A DNA stretch of 64,000 bases from Brevibacterium jeotgali. GTDB taxonomy: Bacteria; Actinomycetota; Actinomycetes; Actinomycetales; Brevibacteriaceae. A program made the translations under genes and the position numbers. The DNA lies in contig NZ_FXZM01000005.1 of the NCBI RefSeq assembly GCF_900169175.1, positions 186,001 to 250,000 on the forward strand, given 5' to 3'. Positions 43,194 through 52,209 of this stretch are shown here, one piece after another; positions within the stretch are counted from its first letter, which is position 1, and the number at the start of each line of letters is the position of its first letter. The notes beneath the pieces are model-generated. The model did not search any database, was not told the origin of the DNA, and worked only from the letters and a program-made list of their open reading frames with translations.

Positions 43194-44354
43194 ATGGACC
43201 TTGAACTCACTGATGAGCAGCGCGAACTGAAGTCGACGGTGGCGCGCCTGCTGCGCACCGAGTACGACGCTGCCGCACGCGAAGAGATCCTCCGCTCGGA
43301 GAAGGGCTGGAGCGAGGAGAAGTGGCAGACATTCGCCGAACTGGGCCTGTTGGGCCTGCCGTTCAGCGAGGACTACGACGGTGCGGACATGGGCTTCGCC
43401 GAAGTCGCCGTCGTCATGGAGGAGTTCGGACGCGCACTCGTCCTCGAGCCCTACCTGTCGACGGTCGTCCTGGGCGGCGGACTGGTCGACGCGGCGGGCA
43501 CGCCGCAGCAGAAGCAGGACATCCTGCCCGGCCTGATCGAGGGTGAGAAGCTGCTGGCCTTCGCAGGCTACGAGCCCACGAGCCGCTACGACCTCACTGC
43601 CCCCTCGACCACCGCAGCGGATTCCGGCAGCGGCTTCGCCGTGAGCGGCGAGAAGTCGTCCGTGCTCGGTGCCGCGGATGCGCACACGTTCGTCGTGTCC
43701 GCCGCCGTGGACGGCGGCGTGGGCCTGTTCCTCGTCGATGCGGACGCGCAGGGCGTGACGGTCGAAGGACGCATGCAGGCCGATGGCATCCGCGCCGGAT
43801 CCGTCGTGTTCGCCGATGCTCCGGCGACTCGCTTGGGCGCCGGCGACGCGAGCGCGGTCATCGAACGCGTCGTGGACACCGCGAACGCGGCGCTCGCCGC
43901 GGAAGCGGTGGGGGCGATGGAGGCTTCGCTCACCATGACGGCGGAGTACCTCAAGACCCGTGAGCAGTTCGGTGCTCCGATCGGTGTCAACCAGGTGCTC
44001 CAGCACCGCGCCGCCGACGCCTACGCGACGCTTGAGAGCGCGAAGTCGATGGCGCTGTACGCGAAGCTCGCCATCACCGGCGAGGAGAGCGCCGACGAGG
44101 GCGCGGGCGATTCGAAGTCGCGTCACCGCGACGTGCTCGCATCGAAGCTCATCATCGATGACGCATCGCGCGAGATCAGCCAGGAGTCGATCCAGATGCA
44201 CGGCGGCATCGGCATGACGATGGAGTACCCCATCGGTCACTACGCCAAGCGCCTCACCGTCATCCCGCGCACGTTCGACGACGTCGACACCGTGTCACAG
44301 GAACTGGCATCACTGGGCGGGCTCATCGAGCCGGAGGCCGCAGACCTGAGCTGA
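43194..44354 (+). CDS. Acyl-CoA dehydrogenase, subunit 2 of an adjacent pair
   Basis: The 386-residue protein begins MDLELTDEQRELKSTVARLL and has the ACAD fold, but the middle flavin-binding region is divergent: no clear SEP-x-AGSD motif, with AGYEPTSRYDLTAPS in its place. The C-terminal part has TREQFGAPIGVNQVLQHRAAD and IQMHGGIGMTMEYPIGHYAKRL, normal for FadE proteins. Paired ACADs of this kind form alpha2beta2 heterotetramers in steroid and lipid catabolism of mycobacteria (FadE26-27, FadE28-29), where one partner has lost part of the active site. That model fits here but is inference. Confidence 0.9.
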   Translation: MDLELTDEQRELKSTVARLLRTEYDAAAREEILRSEKGWSEEKWQTFAELGLLGLPFSEDYDGADMGFAEVAVVMEEFGRALVLEPYLSTVVLGGGLVDAAGTPQQKQDILPGLIEGEKLLAFAGYEPTSRYDLTAPSTTAADSGSGFAVSGEKSSVLGAADAHTFVVSAAVDGGVGLFLVDADAQGVTVEGRMQADGIRAGSVVFADAPATRLGAGDASAVIERVVDTANAALAAEAVGAMEASLTMTAEYLKTREQFGAPIGVNQVLQHRAADAYATLESAKSMALYAKLAITGEESADEGAGDSKSRHRDVLASKLIIDDASREISQESIQMHGGIGMTMEYPIGHYAKRLTVIPRTFDDVDTVSQELASLGGLIEPEAADLS

Positions 44355-44374
44355 GAAGTCCTGAGCTGAGAAGT
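44345..44374. repeat. 15-bp tandem duplication at the 3' end of the second ACAD gene
   Basis: CCTGAGCTGAGAAGT occurs twice in a row; the first copy contains the last codons and the stop, the second is outside the gene, a recent small duplication. Confidence 0.8.
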
Positions 44375-44420
44375 CCTGGGCTGCCACTGAGCACACATGC
44401 GTGCTGAGTGACCGGGCACA

Positions 44421-44460
44421 TGATGGAGGGGCCGTCCCGTGTGGGACGGCCCCTCCATCA
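44421..44460 (+). terminator. Perfect 18-bp terminator hairpin after the ACAD pair
   Basis: TGATGGAGGGGCCGTCCC, loop GTGT, GGGACGGCCCCTCCATCA pair completely between the convergent ACAD and LppM-like genes. Confidence 0.85.
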
Positions 44461-44503
44461 TTCAGCCGCGCGCCTCAATCATCCGCGCGTCGCCTATTCC
44501 TGC

Positions 44504-45832
44504 TCAGCGTGGCGGGTGCGGCCCGGGCGGTGGACCCTGCTGCGGGTCGGGCCGCTGCGGTGGGTCCTGGCCGGGTCGTGGGTCCTGGCCGGGCTGTGGG
44601 TCCTGGCCCGGCTGCGGCGGTGCGAATCGACGAGGGTCACCGCCCCCGCTGTTCGGCGCACCCTGCGACTGCGGTGGGGGAGTCCCTCCAGGCTGCTGTC
44701 CGTAGGGCCCCTCTGGTCCGGGCCCCGACGGCCCCGGCTGGCCGTACTGCCCCGGCTGGCCGTGCGGTCCCTGCGGTCCGGGCCCCGATGGCCCCGGCTG
44801 GACGTGCGGCCCCGGCTGGCCATAGGGTCCCGGCCCCGACGGCCCTGGCTGGACGTGCGGCCCTGGCCGGCCGTACTGCCCCGGCTGGCCGTGCGGTCCC
44901 TGCGGTCCCGGCCCTGCCGGCCCCGGCTGGCCGTACTGCCCCGGCTGGCCATAGGGCCCCGGCTGTCCGGCCCCCGCATGTGGCCCGGGAGGAGGAGGAC
45001 CTCCGGGATACTGTCCCGGCGCAGAGCTCATGGCGCCCGGCGCAGCAGCGGCGCCCGCGTGCATCCTCTGCTGCGAGCCTCCGGCCTGGCCGGTCTTCTT
45101 CCTGCGGAGCACGACGATCAGGACGATGGCGCCCGCTGCGATGAGCAGGAGGACGAGCACACCCGCAACGACGAGGACTGCGATCCAGGGGAAGCTCGAC
45201 GCATCGCCTGTGGCGCTGAGAGTGTCGCCGTCGTAGTCGCGGAGGTTCCATGTCGCTGTGCTCCCGTCGATCTCCGCACCTTCCGCGGAGACCACGCCGC
45301 CCGGGAACGTCACGGCGACCACCGCTTCATCGAACATCGACCGCGCAGACGGCATCCCGCTCGCGGAGCCGTACGGATCGGCACTGTCCATCCCCGCCAC
45401 GAGCGGATTCGTCATCGAGAAGGTGATCTCGCCGTCGGCGCTCTCGACCTGGATCCCCTCGACACCCACGTCGCCGAGCCCTCCGCCACCGCTCTGGAAC
45501 TCGGAGGCCGGCACTGCGTCGAACGCGGCGCGCATGCCGATGTAGCCGTCCTCGTCATCGACGCGCTCGACGGTCGTGCCCGCAGGGATCTCAGGGTCCG
45601 ACTGCGCTTCCTGGACGGCATTGTCCAGCTCCTGCGAAGGGTCGGTCGAACCCATGTCCTCCAGGGCGACGGGGTCGACGAGGATCTCCATCGCTCCTGT
45701 GAGGTTCTCCTCCGCATCGACCTGGAAGTCAGCATTCAGCTTCACGCAGCCGCTCAGCAGGAAGAGGAGGACAGCTGCGACCGCGGTCGCAGCGAGTGGC
45801 CTGGAACGAGTACGCCGTGCGGGGGCGATCAT
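44504..45832 (-). CDS. LppM-like lipoprotein with transmembrane helix and collagen-like repeat tail
   Basis: The 442-residue protein has a lipoprotein signal with lipobox LLSGC (Cys29), an exported domain (about 30-205) resembling the LppM domain ([20 protein letters not shown]..., which begins MxxDxxV-like), then a strong transmembrane helix (about 218-242, [24 protein letters not shown]) followed by RRKK. The last 190 residues are Gly/Pro/Gln-rich repeats such as [11 protein letters not shown] and [13 protein letters not shown], predicted cytosolic. I chose the ATG at 45832 ([10 protein letters not shown]) because GGAG lies 6 bases upstream; ATGs at 45844 and further exist. Confidence 0.75.
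   Translation of the reverse strand: MIAPARRTRSRPLAATAVAAVLLFLLSGCVKLNADFQVDAEENLTGAMEILVDPVALEDMGSTDPSQELDNAVQEAQSDPEIPAGTTVERVDDEDGYIGMRAAFDAVPASEFQSGGGGLGDVGVEGIQVESADGEITFSMTNPLVAGMDSADPYGSASGMPSARSMFDEAVVAVTFPGGVVSAEGAEIDGSTATWNLRDYDGDTLSATGDASSFPWIAVLVVAGVLVLLLIAAGAIVLIVVLRRKKTGQAGGSQQRMHAGAAAAPGAMSSAPGQYPGGPPPPGPHAGAGQPGPYGQPGQYGQPGPAGPGPQGPHGQPGQYGRPGPHVQPGPSGPGPYGQPGPHVQPGPSGPGPQGPHGQPGQYGQPGPSGPGPEGPYGQQPGGTPPPQSQGAPNSGGGDPRRFAPPQPGQDPQPGQDPRPGQDPPQRPDPQQGPPPGPHPPR
44560..44985. repeat. GC-rich coding repeats (Gly-Pro-Gln tail)
   Basis: Imperfect repeats built from CCCGGCTGGCCGTACTGC-like units (minus strand codes for [15 protein letters not shown]) fill this stretch within the LppM-like gene. 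Such repeats change copy number easily. Confidence 0.8.
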
Positions 45833-45880
45833 GGAGGGCTCCATTCGAAGGGGGACGACGGGGGCCAATCTATCAGCGGC

Positions 45881-46510
45881 TCAGTGAGGACCCTGTGCGA
45901 AGACATGACGGCGGACCCACGCGTGCATCGCGATGGCGGCGGCCGCTGCCGCGTTCATCGAACGGGTCGATCCGAACTGGGCGATCGACAGGACTGCGTC
46001 GCACGCCGCGTGGGCCTCCCGGCTGAGACCGGGCCCCTCCTGCCCGAACAGGAGCACGCACTCCGCAGGCATGTCGAACGTCTCCAGATCGACGGAATCA
46101 GGGAAGTTGTCGATGCCGATCAGCGGCACGCCGGCCTTCTCTGCCCAGGTGACGAGCTCTTCCACGTCCGCGTGATGGTGGAGGTGCTGGTAGCGGTCTG
46201 TCACCATCGCGCCGCGGCGGTTCCACCGCCGGCGACCCACGATGTGCACGGCGGCGGCGTTGAACGCATTGGCCGTGCGCACCACAGATCCGATGTTGAG
46301 ATCGTGCTGCCAGTTCTCGACCGCCACGTGGAAGCCGTGCCGGCGCTGGTCCAGGTCCGCGACGATCGCGTCCATGGACCAGTACCGGTACCCGTCGACC
46401 ACATTGCGACGGTCACCGTCCGCCAACAGCTGAGGATCCCACTGATCGCCGGTGGGGGTGGGACCCTCCCAGGGCCCCACCCCCACCGGCGTGCTGTCGG
46501 ACTCGGTCAC
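45881..46510 (-). CDS. SpoU/TrmH-family RNA 2'-O-methyltransferase
   Basis: The 209-residue SPOUT methyltransferase has motif 1 VENWQHDLNIGSVVRTANAF, motif 2 ECVLLFGQEGPGLS and motif 3 IAQFGSTRSMNAAAAAAIAMHAW, the knot forming the SAM site. It 2'-O-methylates a tRNA or rRNA nucleotide; the target is not identifiable. The N-terminus holds VGVGPWEGPTP. The GTG at 46510 overlaps the permease stop (GTGA). In mycobacteria a close homologue lies near pyrE, as here. Confidence 0.9.
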   Translation of the reverse strand: MTESDSTPVGVGPWEGPTPTGDQWDPQLLADGDRRNVVDGYRYWSMDAIVADLDQRRHGFHVAVENWQHDLNIGSVVRTANAFNAAAVHIVGRRRWNRRGAMVTDRYQHLHHHADVEELVTWAEKAGVPLIGIDNFPDSVDLETFDMPAECVLLFGQEGPGLSREAHAACDAVLSIAQFGSTRSMNAAAAAAIAMHAWVRRHVFAQGPH

Positions 46511-47850
46511 GCCGAGGACTTCGAGGCGCTCCGCACAGAGATGCCGGCCTTGCGGCCCGAGCGGCCCGCGCCGCGCAGCAGCGTGCGCTGGTAGGCCGCA
46601 GACGCGAGCCAGAAGACGATGACTCCCACCAGCGCCGAAGCACCTGCAGACGCGAGACCCTCCCACCACTCGGCCTGACCGGCGAGGTAGCGCATGGGCA
46701 TGGCGACGGGCGCTGTCAACGGCGTGTACGAGAGCCAGAGCAGGACGGTCTCCTGCGAGCGCAGCACGAGCGGCGCCAGGACGCCGCCGACTGTGAGGAG
46801 GACGACTGCCGCATATCCGATCCGGCGTACCCGTCGCGACGCGCTCGTCGCAACCCACAGGTGAGCGGCGAGGACGATGAACACGGTCATCAGCGCGATG
46901 AGCGCGAACCATCCCAGGACGGGCAGCAGAGCCATCGCGATCGTGGTCTGCTGTCCGATCGACAGGCCGACGAGCAGCGCGCCGACTGCGATGAGCGTGA
47001 ATGTCAGAGACAGCAGCGTGAGTCCGTAGACACGGCCCCACGCAGATGCGCGGGCGGGGATCGTGGAGGCGATCACCTCTGCGAGCCGGTTCCGCTTCTC
47101 CGTCCGGAGGTTCTGATAGAGCGCGGCCCCCAGCGTCAGGCCCGCAAGGGCCACGACGACGCCCAGGCCCCACGCCACGGGGTCGCCCAGGACCGGTGCT
47201 ACCGCCGGCTGCTCGAGGTAGTCGACCGGGACCGGCTGGTTGAGCTTCGCGAGGATCGCCTCCGGGTCGCGGTTGAGCGCGAGCAGGGACGCGGGCTGCA
47301 TGCCGGTCGGGTCGAGGACGTAGACTGCGCCGGCTTCGCCGCTGCGCAGCATGGCCTCGCCCGCTGCCTCGTCCTCCACAGAGACCACGGGAAGGCCGAT
47401 CTGCTGCGCGAACGCATCCGACTGCTCCTGACCGACGCCGACGACCGCGAGGGTGTCTGAGCCCTCGCCCTCGCCGGGACCTGCGCCTGCCTGCTGGAAC
47501 CCGATGATGAGGGCGGCGATGACTGCCACTCCCAGCAGGAGCGAGGTCACGTAGAAGAGGGGGCTGCGGGAGACCGACGAGGTCTCGCGGTGCGCCACGA
47601 GATACGCCGCCTGCGACGCGGTGAGGTCGTGGAACTCGCTCACGAGGCCGGTCTTCGGCACTCCTGCGGGGTCCGGTCGATCCTCACGCAGCTCTTCGGG
47701 GACCTCGTCCCCGTCGCCCACCTCGATGAAGTCGTCGGCCAGCTCCGGCTCAGCGATCGCATCGTCCTCGGCCGCCTCGTCCTCGACCACCGGATCGGTG
47801 GGGAGGTCGTCCGTCGGATCGACCTCGTCATTGCGCTTCTTGTCCACCAT
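46507..47850 (-). CDS. ABC-2 type transporter permease (NatB-like) with acidic N-terminal extension
   Basis: The 447-residue protein starts with about 90 cytosolic residues very rich in Asp/Glu (VEDEAAEDDAIAEPELADDF), then a helix (SPLFYVTSLLLGVAVIAALI), an extracytoplasmic domain of about 130 residues (VVGVGQEQSDAFAQQIGLPV..., PASLLALNRDPEAI) and five more helices, with LRTEKRNRLAEVIASTIPA preceding the second bundle as in NatB/YhaP-type permeases. It likely exports an ion, peptide or lipid with the ATPase encoded upstream. The ATG at 47850 is 4 bases after the ATPase stop. Confidence 0.85.
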   Translation of the reverse strand: MVDKKRNDEVDPTDDLPTDPVVEDEAAEDDAIAEPELADDFIEVGDGDEVPEELREDRPDPAGVPKTGLVSEFHDLTASQAAYLVAHRETSSVSRSPLFYVTSLLLGVAVIAALIIGFQQAGAGPGEGEGSDTLAVVGVGQEQSDAFAQQIGLPVVSVEDEAAGEAMLRSGEAGAVYVLDPTGMQPASLLALNRDPEAILAKLNQPVPVDYLEQPAVAPVLGDPVAWGLGVVVALAGLTLGAALYQNLRTEKRNRLAEVIASTIPARASAWGRVYGLTLLSLTFTLIAVGALLVGLSIGQQTTIAMALLPVLGWFALIALMTVFIVLAAHLWVATSASRRVRRIGYAAVVLLTVGGVLAPLVLRSQETVLLWLSYTPLTAPVAMPMRYLAGQAEWWEGLASAGASALVGVIVFWLASAAYQRTLLRGAGRSGRKAGISVRSASKSSA

Positions 47851-47854
47851 GTGC

Positions 47855-48754
47855 TTACACCGACTCCTTGAACAGGTCTGCGAGGTCCCGCGTGGCCGGA
47901 CCGAACGCGCGTACGTCCTCCGTCGCGCGCACGGCGGCGACCGCTTCATCTTCGTCGACCGCGTCGAACGCGACCGTGTCCGCGTCGACGACGACGTCCG
48001 TCGCGCCAGCGTCCTCCAGCGTCGCGACTGCCGCGACGGCAGCCGCTGCATCCGCGTAGCGCACCGAGTACGTCGTGGCGTCTCCCTGGAGGGAGTCGAG
48101 CGTCCCCTCGGCCAGGATGCGTCCGTGCGACAGGACGATGAGATCGTCCGCGTGGTCCTGGGCGAGGCGCCACTTGTCCGTCGTGAAGAGGACGGGCACT
48201 CCAGAGTCCGCGTGGTCCTTCAGCAGCTGGAAGACCGTTGTCGCCGACTCTGCGTCCAGTCCGTCGAACGGCTCGTCCAGGAGCACCACGTCCGGGTCCG
48301 AGGCGAGGACGGCGGCGATGTCCACGCGCGCCACCTCGCTGCCTGAGAGGTGGCTCAGCTGGGCGTACGCCCGATCCGACAGGTCGAGGCGCGCCAAGAG
48401 GGTGACGGCGTTCTTCTCCGCCGCACCGAGTGTCATCCCATGGAGTCGCGAGAGGTAGACGATCTGCTCGAGCACCTTCATCCGCGGGTAGCCGCCGCGC
48501 TCACTGGGGAGGTAGCCGAAGTTCTGGCGATCGCCGAACCCCAGCGTCGTGCCGGCCAGTTCGATCGTGCCCTCATCCGCGTCGATGAGCCCCATGATCG
48601 TGCGGACCAGTTCCGTCTTCCCCGACCCGCGCAGGCCGACCACCCCGGTGAGGCGTCCCGAATCGGCGGAGAATGAGACGTCTTTGAGGTAGGTCTTTCG
48701 GCCGTGGGAGACCGTCAACCCCTTCACTTCGAGCACTTGATCGTCCTTCTGCAT
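47855..48754 (-). CDS. ABC transporter ATP-binding protein with degenerate motifs
   Basis: The 299-residue ATPase has Walker A GLRGSGKTE, Walker B VVLLDEPFDGLD and a C-terminal domain of about 80 residues as in NatA/EcsA types. Its signature motif reads LSGSEVARVD instead of LSGGQ-x-R, the Q loop region is YLPSERGGYPRM, and the switch histidine is replaced: LFTTDKWRLAQD has Asp where TTH is expected. It should pair with the NatB-like permease. The start is uncertain: ATG at 48754 (MQKDDQVLEV) or GTG at 48769; neither has a good ribosome-binding site. Confidence 0.85.
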   Translation of the reverse strand: MQKDDQVLEVKGLTVSHGRKTYLKDVSFSADSGRLTGVVGLRGSGKTELVRTIMGLIDADEGTIELAGTTLGFGDRQNFGYLPSERGGYPRMKVLEQIVYLSRLHGMTLGAAEKNAVTLLARLDLSDRAYAQLSHLSGSEVARVDIAAVLASDPDVVLLDEPFDGLDAESATTVFQLLKDHADSGVPVLFTTDKWRLAQDHADDLIVLSHGRILAEGTLDSLQGDATTYSVRYADAAAAVAAVATLEDAGATDVVVDADTVAFDAVDEDEAVAAVRATEDVRAFGPATRDLADLFKESV

Positions 48755-48900
48755 GTCGGTTGTGCGCACGCCGTGTCGAGCTCACATGGGCAGACGCTGT
48801 TGGAACGCCTAGGTCAGTCTGGTGTTGCGCGGCCGCGCGAGCAAACCGCTGCGCGCTGGAATCAGAGGCTTCGCGGTAACCTCTCAGCCGCTGATGGCGC

Positions 48901-49479
48901 TCAGTCCAAGCCGAGGTCGTGCGTGCTCAGCGCGGCGAGGTACGGCACCCCGGCCTCCTTCTCCACACGTTCCCTGGCACCTGTGTCGCGATCCATCACG
49001 ACGACGACGCCGACGACGTGAGCGCCGGCTTCACGCAGAGCGGCGACCGCGTCGAGAACCGAACCGCCAGTCGTCGACGTGTCCTCGACGGCGATGACAC
49101 GCCTGCCCGTGACATCGGGGCCCTCCACGCGCCGGCCCATGCCGTACTGCTTCGCGGCCTTCCGCACGACGAAGGCGTCGAGCGGAGTGCCGCGGACTGC
49201 GGAGCGGTGCAGGACCGCCGTGCCGACGGGATCGGCTCCCATGGTGAGGCCGCCGACCGCCTGGACTGCGTCCGGACCCTCCAGCATCCCGTTCTCGTGG
49301 AGGAGGTCGAGGACGACATCACCGACCAGCGGTGCCGCCCGGTGCTCCAGGGTGACGCGGCGGAGGTCCAAGTAGTAGTCGGCCTCCATTCCGGATGCCA
49401 GGGTGACGCGTCCGCGGACGACCGCGAGTTCATCGATGAGCGCCAGGAGGCGCGAGCGGTTCACAGCACTGTCTGTCAT
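48901..49479 (-). CDS. pyrE: Orotate phosphoribosyltransferase
   Basis: The 192-residue enzyme makes OMP from orotate and PRPP in pyrimidine synthesis. It has LASGMEADYYLDLRRVTLEHRA, GGLTMGADPVGTAVLHRSA, FVVRKAAKQYGMGRRVEGP and the PRPP-binding VIAVEDTSTTGGSVLDAV. The ATG at 49479 has TAGGAT ending 7 bases upstream, again the leaderless arrangement, with a GAGGG that may double as a weak ribosome-binding site. No attenuator or PyrR site is visible. Confidence 0.95.
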   Translation of the reverse strand: MTDSAVNRSRLLALIDELAVVRGRVTLASGMEADYYLDLRRVTLEHRAAPLVGDVVLDLLHENGMLEGPDAVQAVGGLTMGADPVGTAVLHRSAVRGTPLDAFVVRKAAKQYGMGRRVEGPDVTGRRVIAVEDTSTTGGSVLDAVAALREAGAHVVGVVVVMDRDTGARERVEKEAGVPYLAALSTHDLGLD

Positions 49480-49486
49480 GTCCCTC

Positions 49487-49492
49487 ATCCTA
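49487..49492 (-). promoter_or_regulatory. Leaderless-type -10 box for pyrE
   Basis: TAGGAT on the minus strand ends 7 bases before the pyrE ATG. Confidence 0.55.
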
Positions 49493-49525
49493 GAACCGTC
49501 CGACGCCGTCCGGGATCCCGGCGTC

Positions 49526-50377
49526 TCACAATCGCGCGCCCCGACGCCCACCGGACCGCGCACGTGCCTTCCTCCGCGCGCGTCCGAATCCACCGCTGAG
49601 GTCGCGCACCACGGAACGCGGAAGGCACTGCGCAAGGGCGTGGACCGCCTTGTAGCGGATGCTCGGAACGCTCACGACGGCTCCCGACCGTGCGTCGCGC
49701 AGCGACTCCGCCACCACGTCCTCGGCCTCCAGCCACGCCCAGTCCGGTCCCGCACGGCGCACCCGCATCCGATCGTGGAACTCCGTCTTCACGAACCCGG
49801 GCAGGACCGCGGTGACCGTCACAGGCGTGTCCGCGAGCTCCTCCGCGAGGGACTCGGTGACGAGGAGTGCGGCGCTCTTCACCGCCGAGTACACGCCGTA
49901 GGCGCCCAGGGCCGCGAGTGAGGAGACCGTGAGGATCCCGCCCCTCCCCCGCTCCTCCATGCGACGTGCGGCGCGCACGCTGAGGATCGTCACCGCGCGC
50001 AGCATGACCATGTCGCTCGCGATGAGTCGTTCGTCGTCCGTGCCCCGCATGGACGTCTTGAGGCCGAAGCCCGCGTTGTTGACCAGCACATCGATGCGCA
50101 CGCGGTCGATGAGGTCCGCGAGGTCGTCGATCCCCTCCTGCGTCGCGAGATCGACCGCCCGCACGTCGGCGGTGATCCCGTAGCGGGCCATCAGCTCGCA
50201 TGCGCACTCGTCGAGAGTGTCGCGTCCGCGGGCGGCGAGGACGAGGTCGTAGCCGTCGGCGGCGAGCTGCCGGGCGTACTCCCGCCCCAGCCCCGCGCTC
50301 GCTCCCGTGATCAGTGCCCGCGGCCTGCTCCGGTCCGCCGCGACGCCCGCTCGCATCGTCTCGACCGCCGCCGTCAT
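49526..50377 (-). CDS. Short-chain dehydrogenase/reductase
   Basis: The 283-residue SDR has the NAD(P)-binding TGASAGLGREYARQLA, VNNAGFG, catalytic Ser in TVSSLAALGAYGVYSAVKSA with YxxxK, and PGFVKTEF. The layout is of classical SDRs such as DltE-like oxidoreductases. The C-terminus is Arg/Gly-rich. The start overlaps the thioesterase stop by 4 bases (ATGA). The substrate is unknown; the thioesterase partner suggests lipid metabolism. Confidence 0.9.
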   Translation of the reverse strand: MTAAVETMRAGVAADRSRPRALITGASAGLGREYARQLAADGYDLVLAARGRDTLDECACELMARYGITADVRAVDLATQEGIDDLADLIDRVRIDVLVNNAGFGLKTSMRGTDDERLIASDMVMLRAVTILSVRAARRMEERGRGGILTVSSLAALGAYGVYSAVKSAALLVTESLAEELADTPVTVTAVLPGFVKTEFHDRMRVRRAGPDWAWLEAEDVVAESLRDARSGAVVSVPSIRYKAVHALAQCLPRSVVRDLSGGFGRARRKARARSGGRRGARL

Positions 50378-51288
50378 GCCGACCGGTCCGCTCGCGTCGA
50401 TCCCTGCGGGAGGCGGACGGTCAGCGACTGTGCGCAGTGCGCGACCGGTCCCCGCTCATCGTGGAACACGCCGTGGGTGACGCCGATCCCGCTGTCGCCG
50501 AACGCCACGTCGATGTCCACCCCGACAGGGCCCGGGACCGGCTGTCTCATGAGGTGGAGGGTGAGGTCGACGTTGGGGAAGAAGACCTGTCGCGGGTCCT
50601 CTCGCACGGCGAATCCGTTCATCGCGTCGCAGAACTTCACGAATCCTGCGTACGCGCCGTCCGGTTCGCCGTCGACCAGCGGCACATCCGTGTCGACCCA
50701 GAGCCTGCGTCGTCCGGGGCGGCCGCCCGGGGCCTCGGCGCCGGTGAGCGATCCGATGTATCCGCCGGGCCAGACCTCCGACATGTTCCGGGCCTCACTC
50801 GTGTCCCGTGCGGGCAGGGGATCCGCCTCCGCGCCCATGACGGAGGACGTGTCGGATGCGACGAGCCGCCACACGCGCGCCGTCACCGACGTTCGGACGC
50901 GTCCCGGCACGGCCGGGCGACCGGGGCCGTCGCCCGTGGCCGGGACCTCGGCGGCGCCGGTGTGCTCGGCACGGTGGACCATGCGGGCCTCGACGAGCTC
51001 GATGGTGCGGCCGGGGCGGACGACGTCGACCTCGATGTCGAACTCACCCGAATGGATGACGCCCAGGATGTCGAAGGTGATCCGCGAGATGAGCTTGGAC
51101 GACGGGAGCGCGCGCTCCAGTTCGTGGATGACGAGCCCCGACGCGGCGGCCATGTGCTGTTCCCCGTCCTGCCACGCCCCCTGCGAGTGGAGCGTCGAAC
51201 GGAACGAGTGGTCGCCGGTGCGGACGAAGTACGCGTGCGGGACAGGGGTGCTGTCCGCGCCGATGTGATGGTTCAGGGCTGCAGGCAT
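50374..51288 (-). CDS. Acyl-CoA thioesterase (double hot-dog, TesB-like)
   Basis: The 304-residue protein has two hot-dog domains: the first with QGAWQDGEQHMAAASGLVIHELE and TFDILGVIHSGEFDIEVDVVRPGRTI, the second with MRQPVPGPVGVDIDVAFGDSGIGVTHGVFHDERGP. This is the actinobacterial acyl-CoA thioesterase/thioesterase-superfamily type related to TesB, hydrolysing acyl-CoA. It is translationally coupled to the following SDR. Divergent from xth. Confidence 0.85.
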   Translation of the reverse strand: MPAALNHHIGADSTPVPHAYFVRTGDHSFRSTLHSQGAWQDGEQHMAAASGLVIHELERALPSSKLISRITFDILGVIHSGEFDIEVDVVRPGRTIELVEARMVHRAEHTGAAEVPATGDGPGRPAVPGRVRTSVTARVWRLVASDTSSVMGAEADPLPARDTSEARNMSEVWPGGYIGSLTGAEAPGGRPGRRRLWVDTDVPLVDGEPDGAYAGFVKFCDAMNGFAVREDPRQVFFPNVDLTLHLMRQPVPGPVGVDIDVAFGDSGIGVTHGVFHDERGPVAHCAQSLTVRLPQGSTRADRSA

Positions 51289-51362
51289 GACCCCAATCTA
51301 TCGATCGTTCGGCTCGCTGCACGACAGTCCGGCACTGTGAGCGTCCCACGGCTCTGCTCCGC

Positions 51363-51368
51363 TACGGT
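51363..51368 (+). promoter_or_regulatory. Leaderless-type -10 box for xth
   Basis: TACGGT ends 6 bases before the ATG at 51375. Confidence 0.5.
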
Positions 51369-51374
51369 TGGCCC

Positions 51375-52166
51375 ATGCGCATCGCAACGTGGAACGTGAA
51401 TTCGATCAGGGCCCGGGCGGAGAGGATCGGAGCGTGGCTCGACCGGTCCGACGCGGACGTGCTGGCCATCCAGGAGCTCAAGTGCAAGGACTCGCAGTTC
51501 CCGCATGAGATCTTCGACGAGCGCGGGTACGAGGTGGCGTTCCACGGGCTCGATCAGTGGAACGGCGTCGCGATCGCCTCCCGCATCGGGCTGGACGACG
51601 TGGAGATCGGCTTCGACGAGATGCCGGGCTTCGGAAAGGAGTCCGCTGTGGAGGCGCGTGCGATCTCCGCCGTGGCCGGCGGCGTGCGCGTGTACTCCCT
51701 CTATGTGCCGAACGGCCGCGAGGTCGACCATCCGCACTACACCTACAAGCTCGAGTGGCTCGAGAAGCTGCGTGCGGTCGCCGCCGCCCGGCTGGCCGCC
51801 GACGGCGACGAGAGGTTCGTGCTCACGGGCGACTTCAATGTCGCACCGCTGGACGAGGACGTGTGGGACATGGAGGCCTTCGACGGCGCGACGCATGTGT
51901 CCGACCGGGAGCGCGCCGCATTCCAGGCACTGGTGGATGCGGGCCTCACAGAGACCTCACGGCCGTTCACTCCCGGGCCCGGCGTCTACACGTTCTGGGA
52001 CTACCAGAGGCTGCGCTTCCCCAAGAAGGAGGGCATGCGCATCGATTTCCAGCTCGCCTCCCCCGCGCTCTCCCAGACCGCCACCGCCGCGATGATCGAC
52101 CGCGAGGAGCGCAAGGGCAAAGGCGCATCCGACCATGCGCCGGTCATCGTCGACTACGACGTGTGA
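51375..52166 (+). CDS. xth: Exodeoxyribonuclease III / AP endonuclease
   Basis: The 263-residue enzyme starts MRIATWNVNSIRARAERI and has the metal-binding Glu in AIQELKCKD, the Tyr/Asn segment YSLYVPNGREVDHPHYTYKL, GDFNVAPLDEDVWD and the C-terminal GASDHAPVIVDYDV with catalytic Asp-His. It cleaves abasic sites and degrades DNA from 3' ends in base excision repair. Normal length; monocistronic. Confidence 0.95.
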   Translation: MRIATWNVNSIRARAERIGAWLDRSDADVLAIQELKCKDSQFPHEIFDERGYEVAFHGLDQWNGVAIASRIGLDDVEIGFDEMPGFGKESAVEARAISAVAGGVRVYSLYVPNGREVDHPHYTYKLEWLEKLRAVAAARLAADGDERFVLTGDFNVAPLDEDVWDMEAFDGATHVSDRERAAFQALVDAGLTETSRPFTPGPGVYTFWDYQRLRFPKKEGMRIDFQLASPALSQTATAAMIDREERKGKGASDHAPVIVDYDV

Positions 52167-52209
52167 GCCTCGTCGCCGACGAGTGATCGCAGGCTCCGAC
52201 ATGTGATGG

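Noticed and set aside
44401..46594. A plus-strand frame of 728 codons opposite the LppM-like gene
   Set aside because: Pro/Arg/Gly/Leu-rich mirror of the repeat tail; the minus strand has a lipobox, helix and sensible domain.
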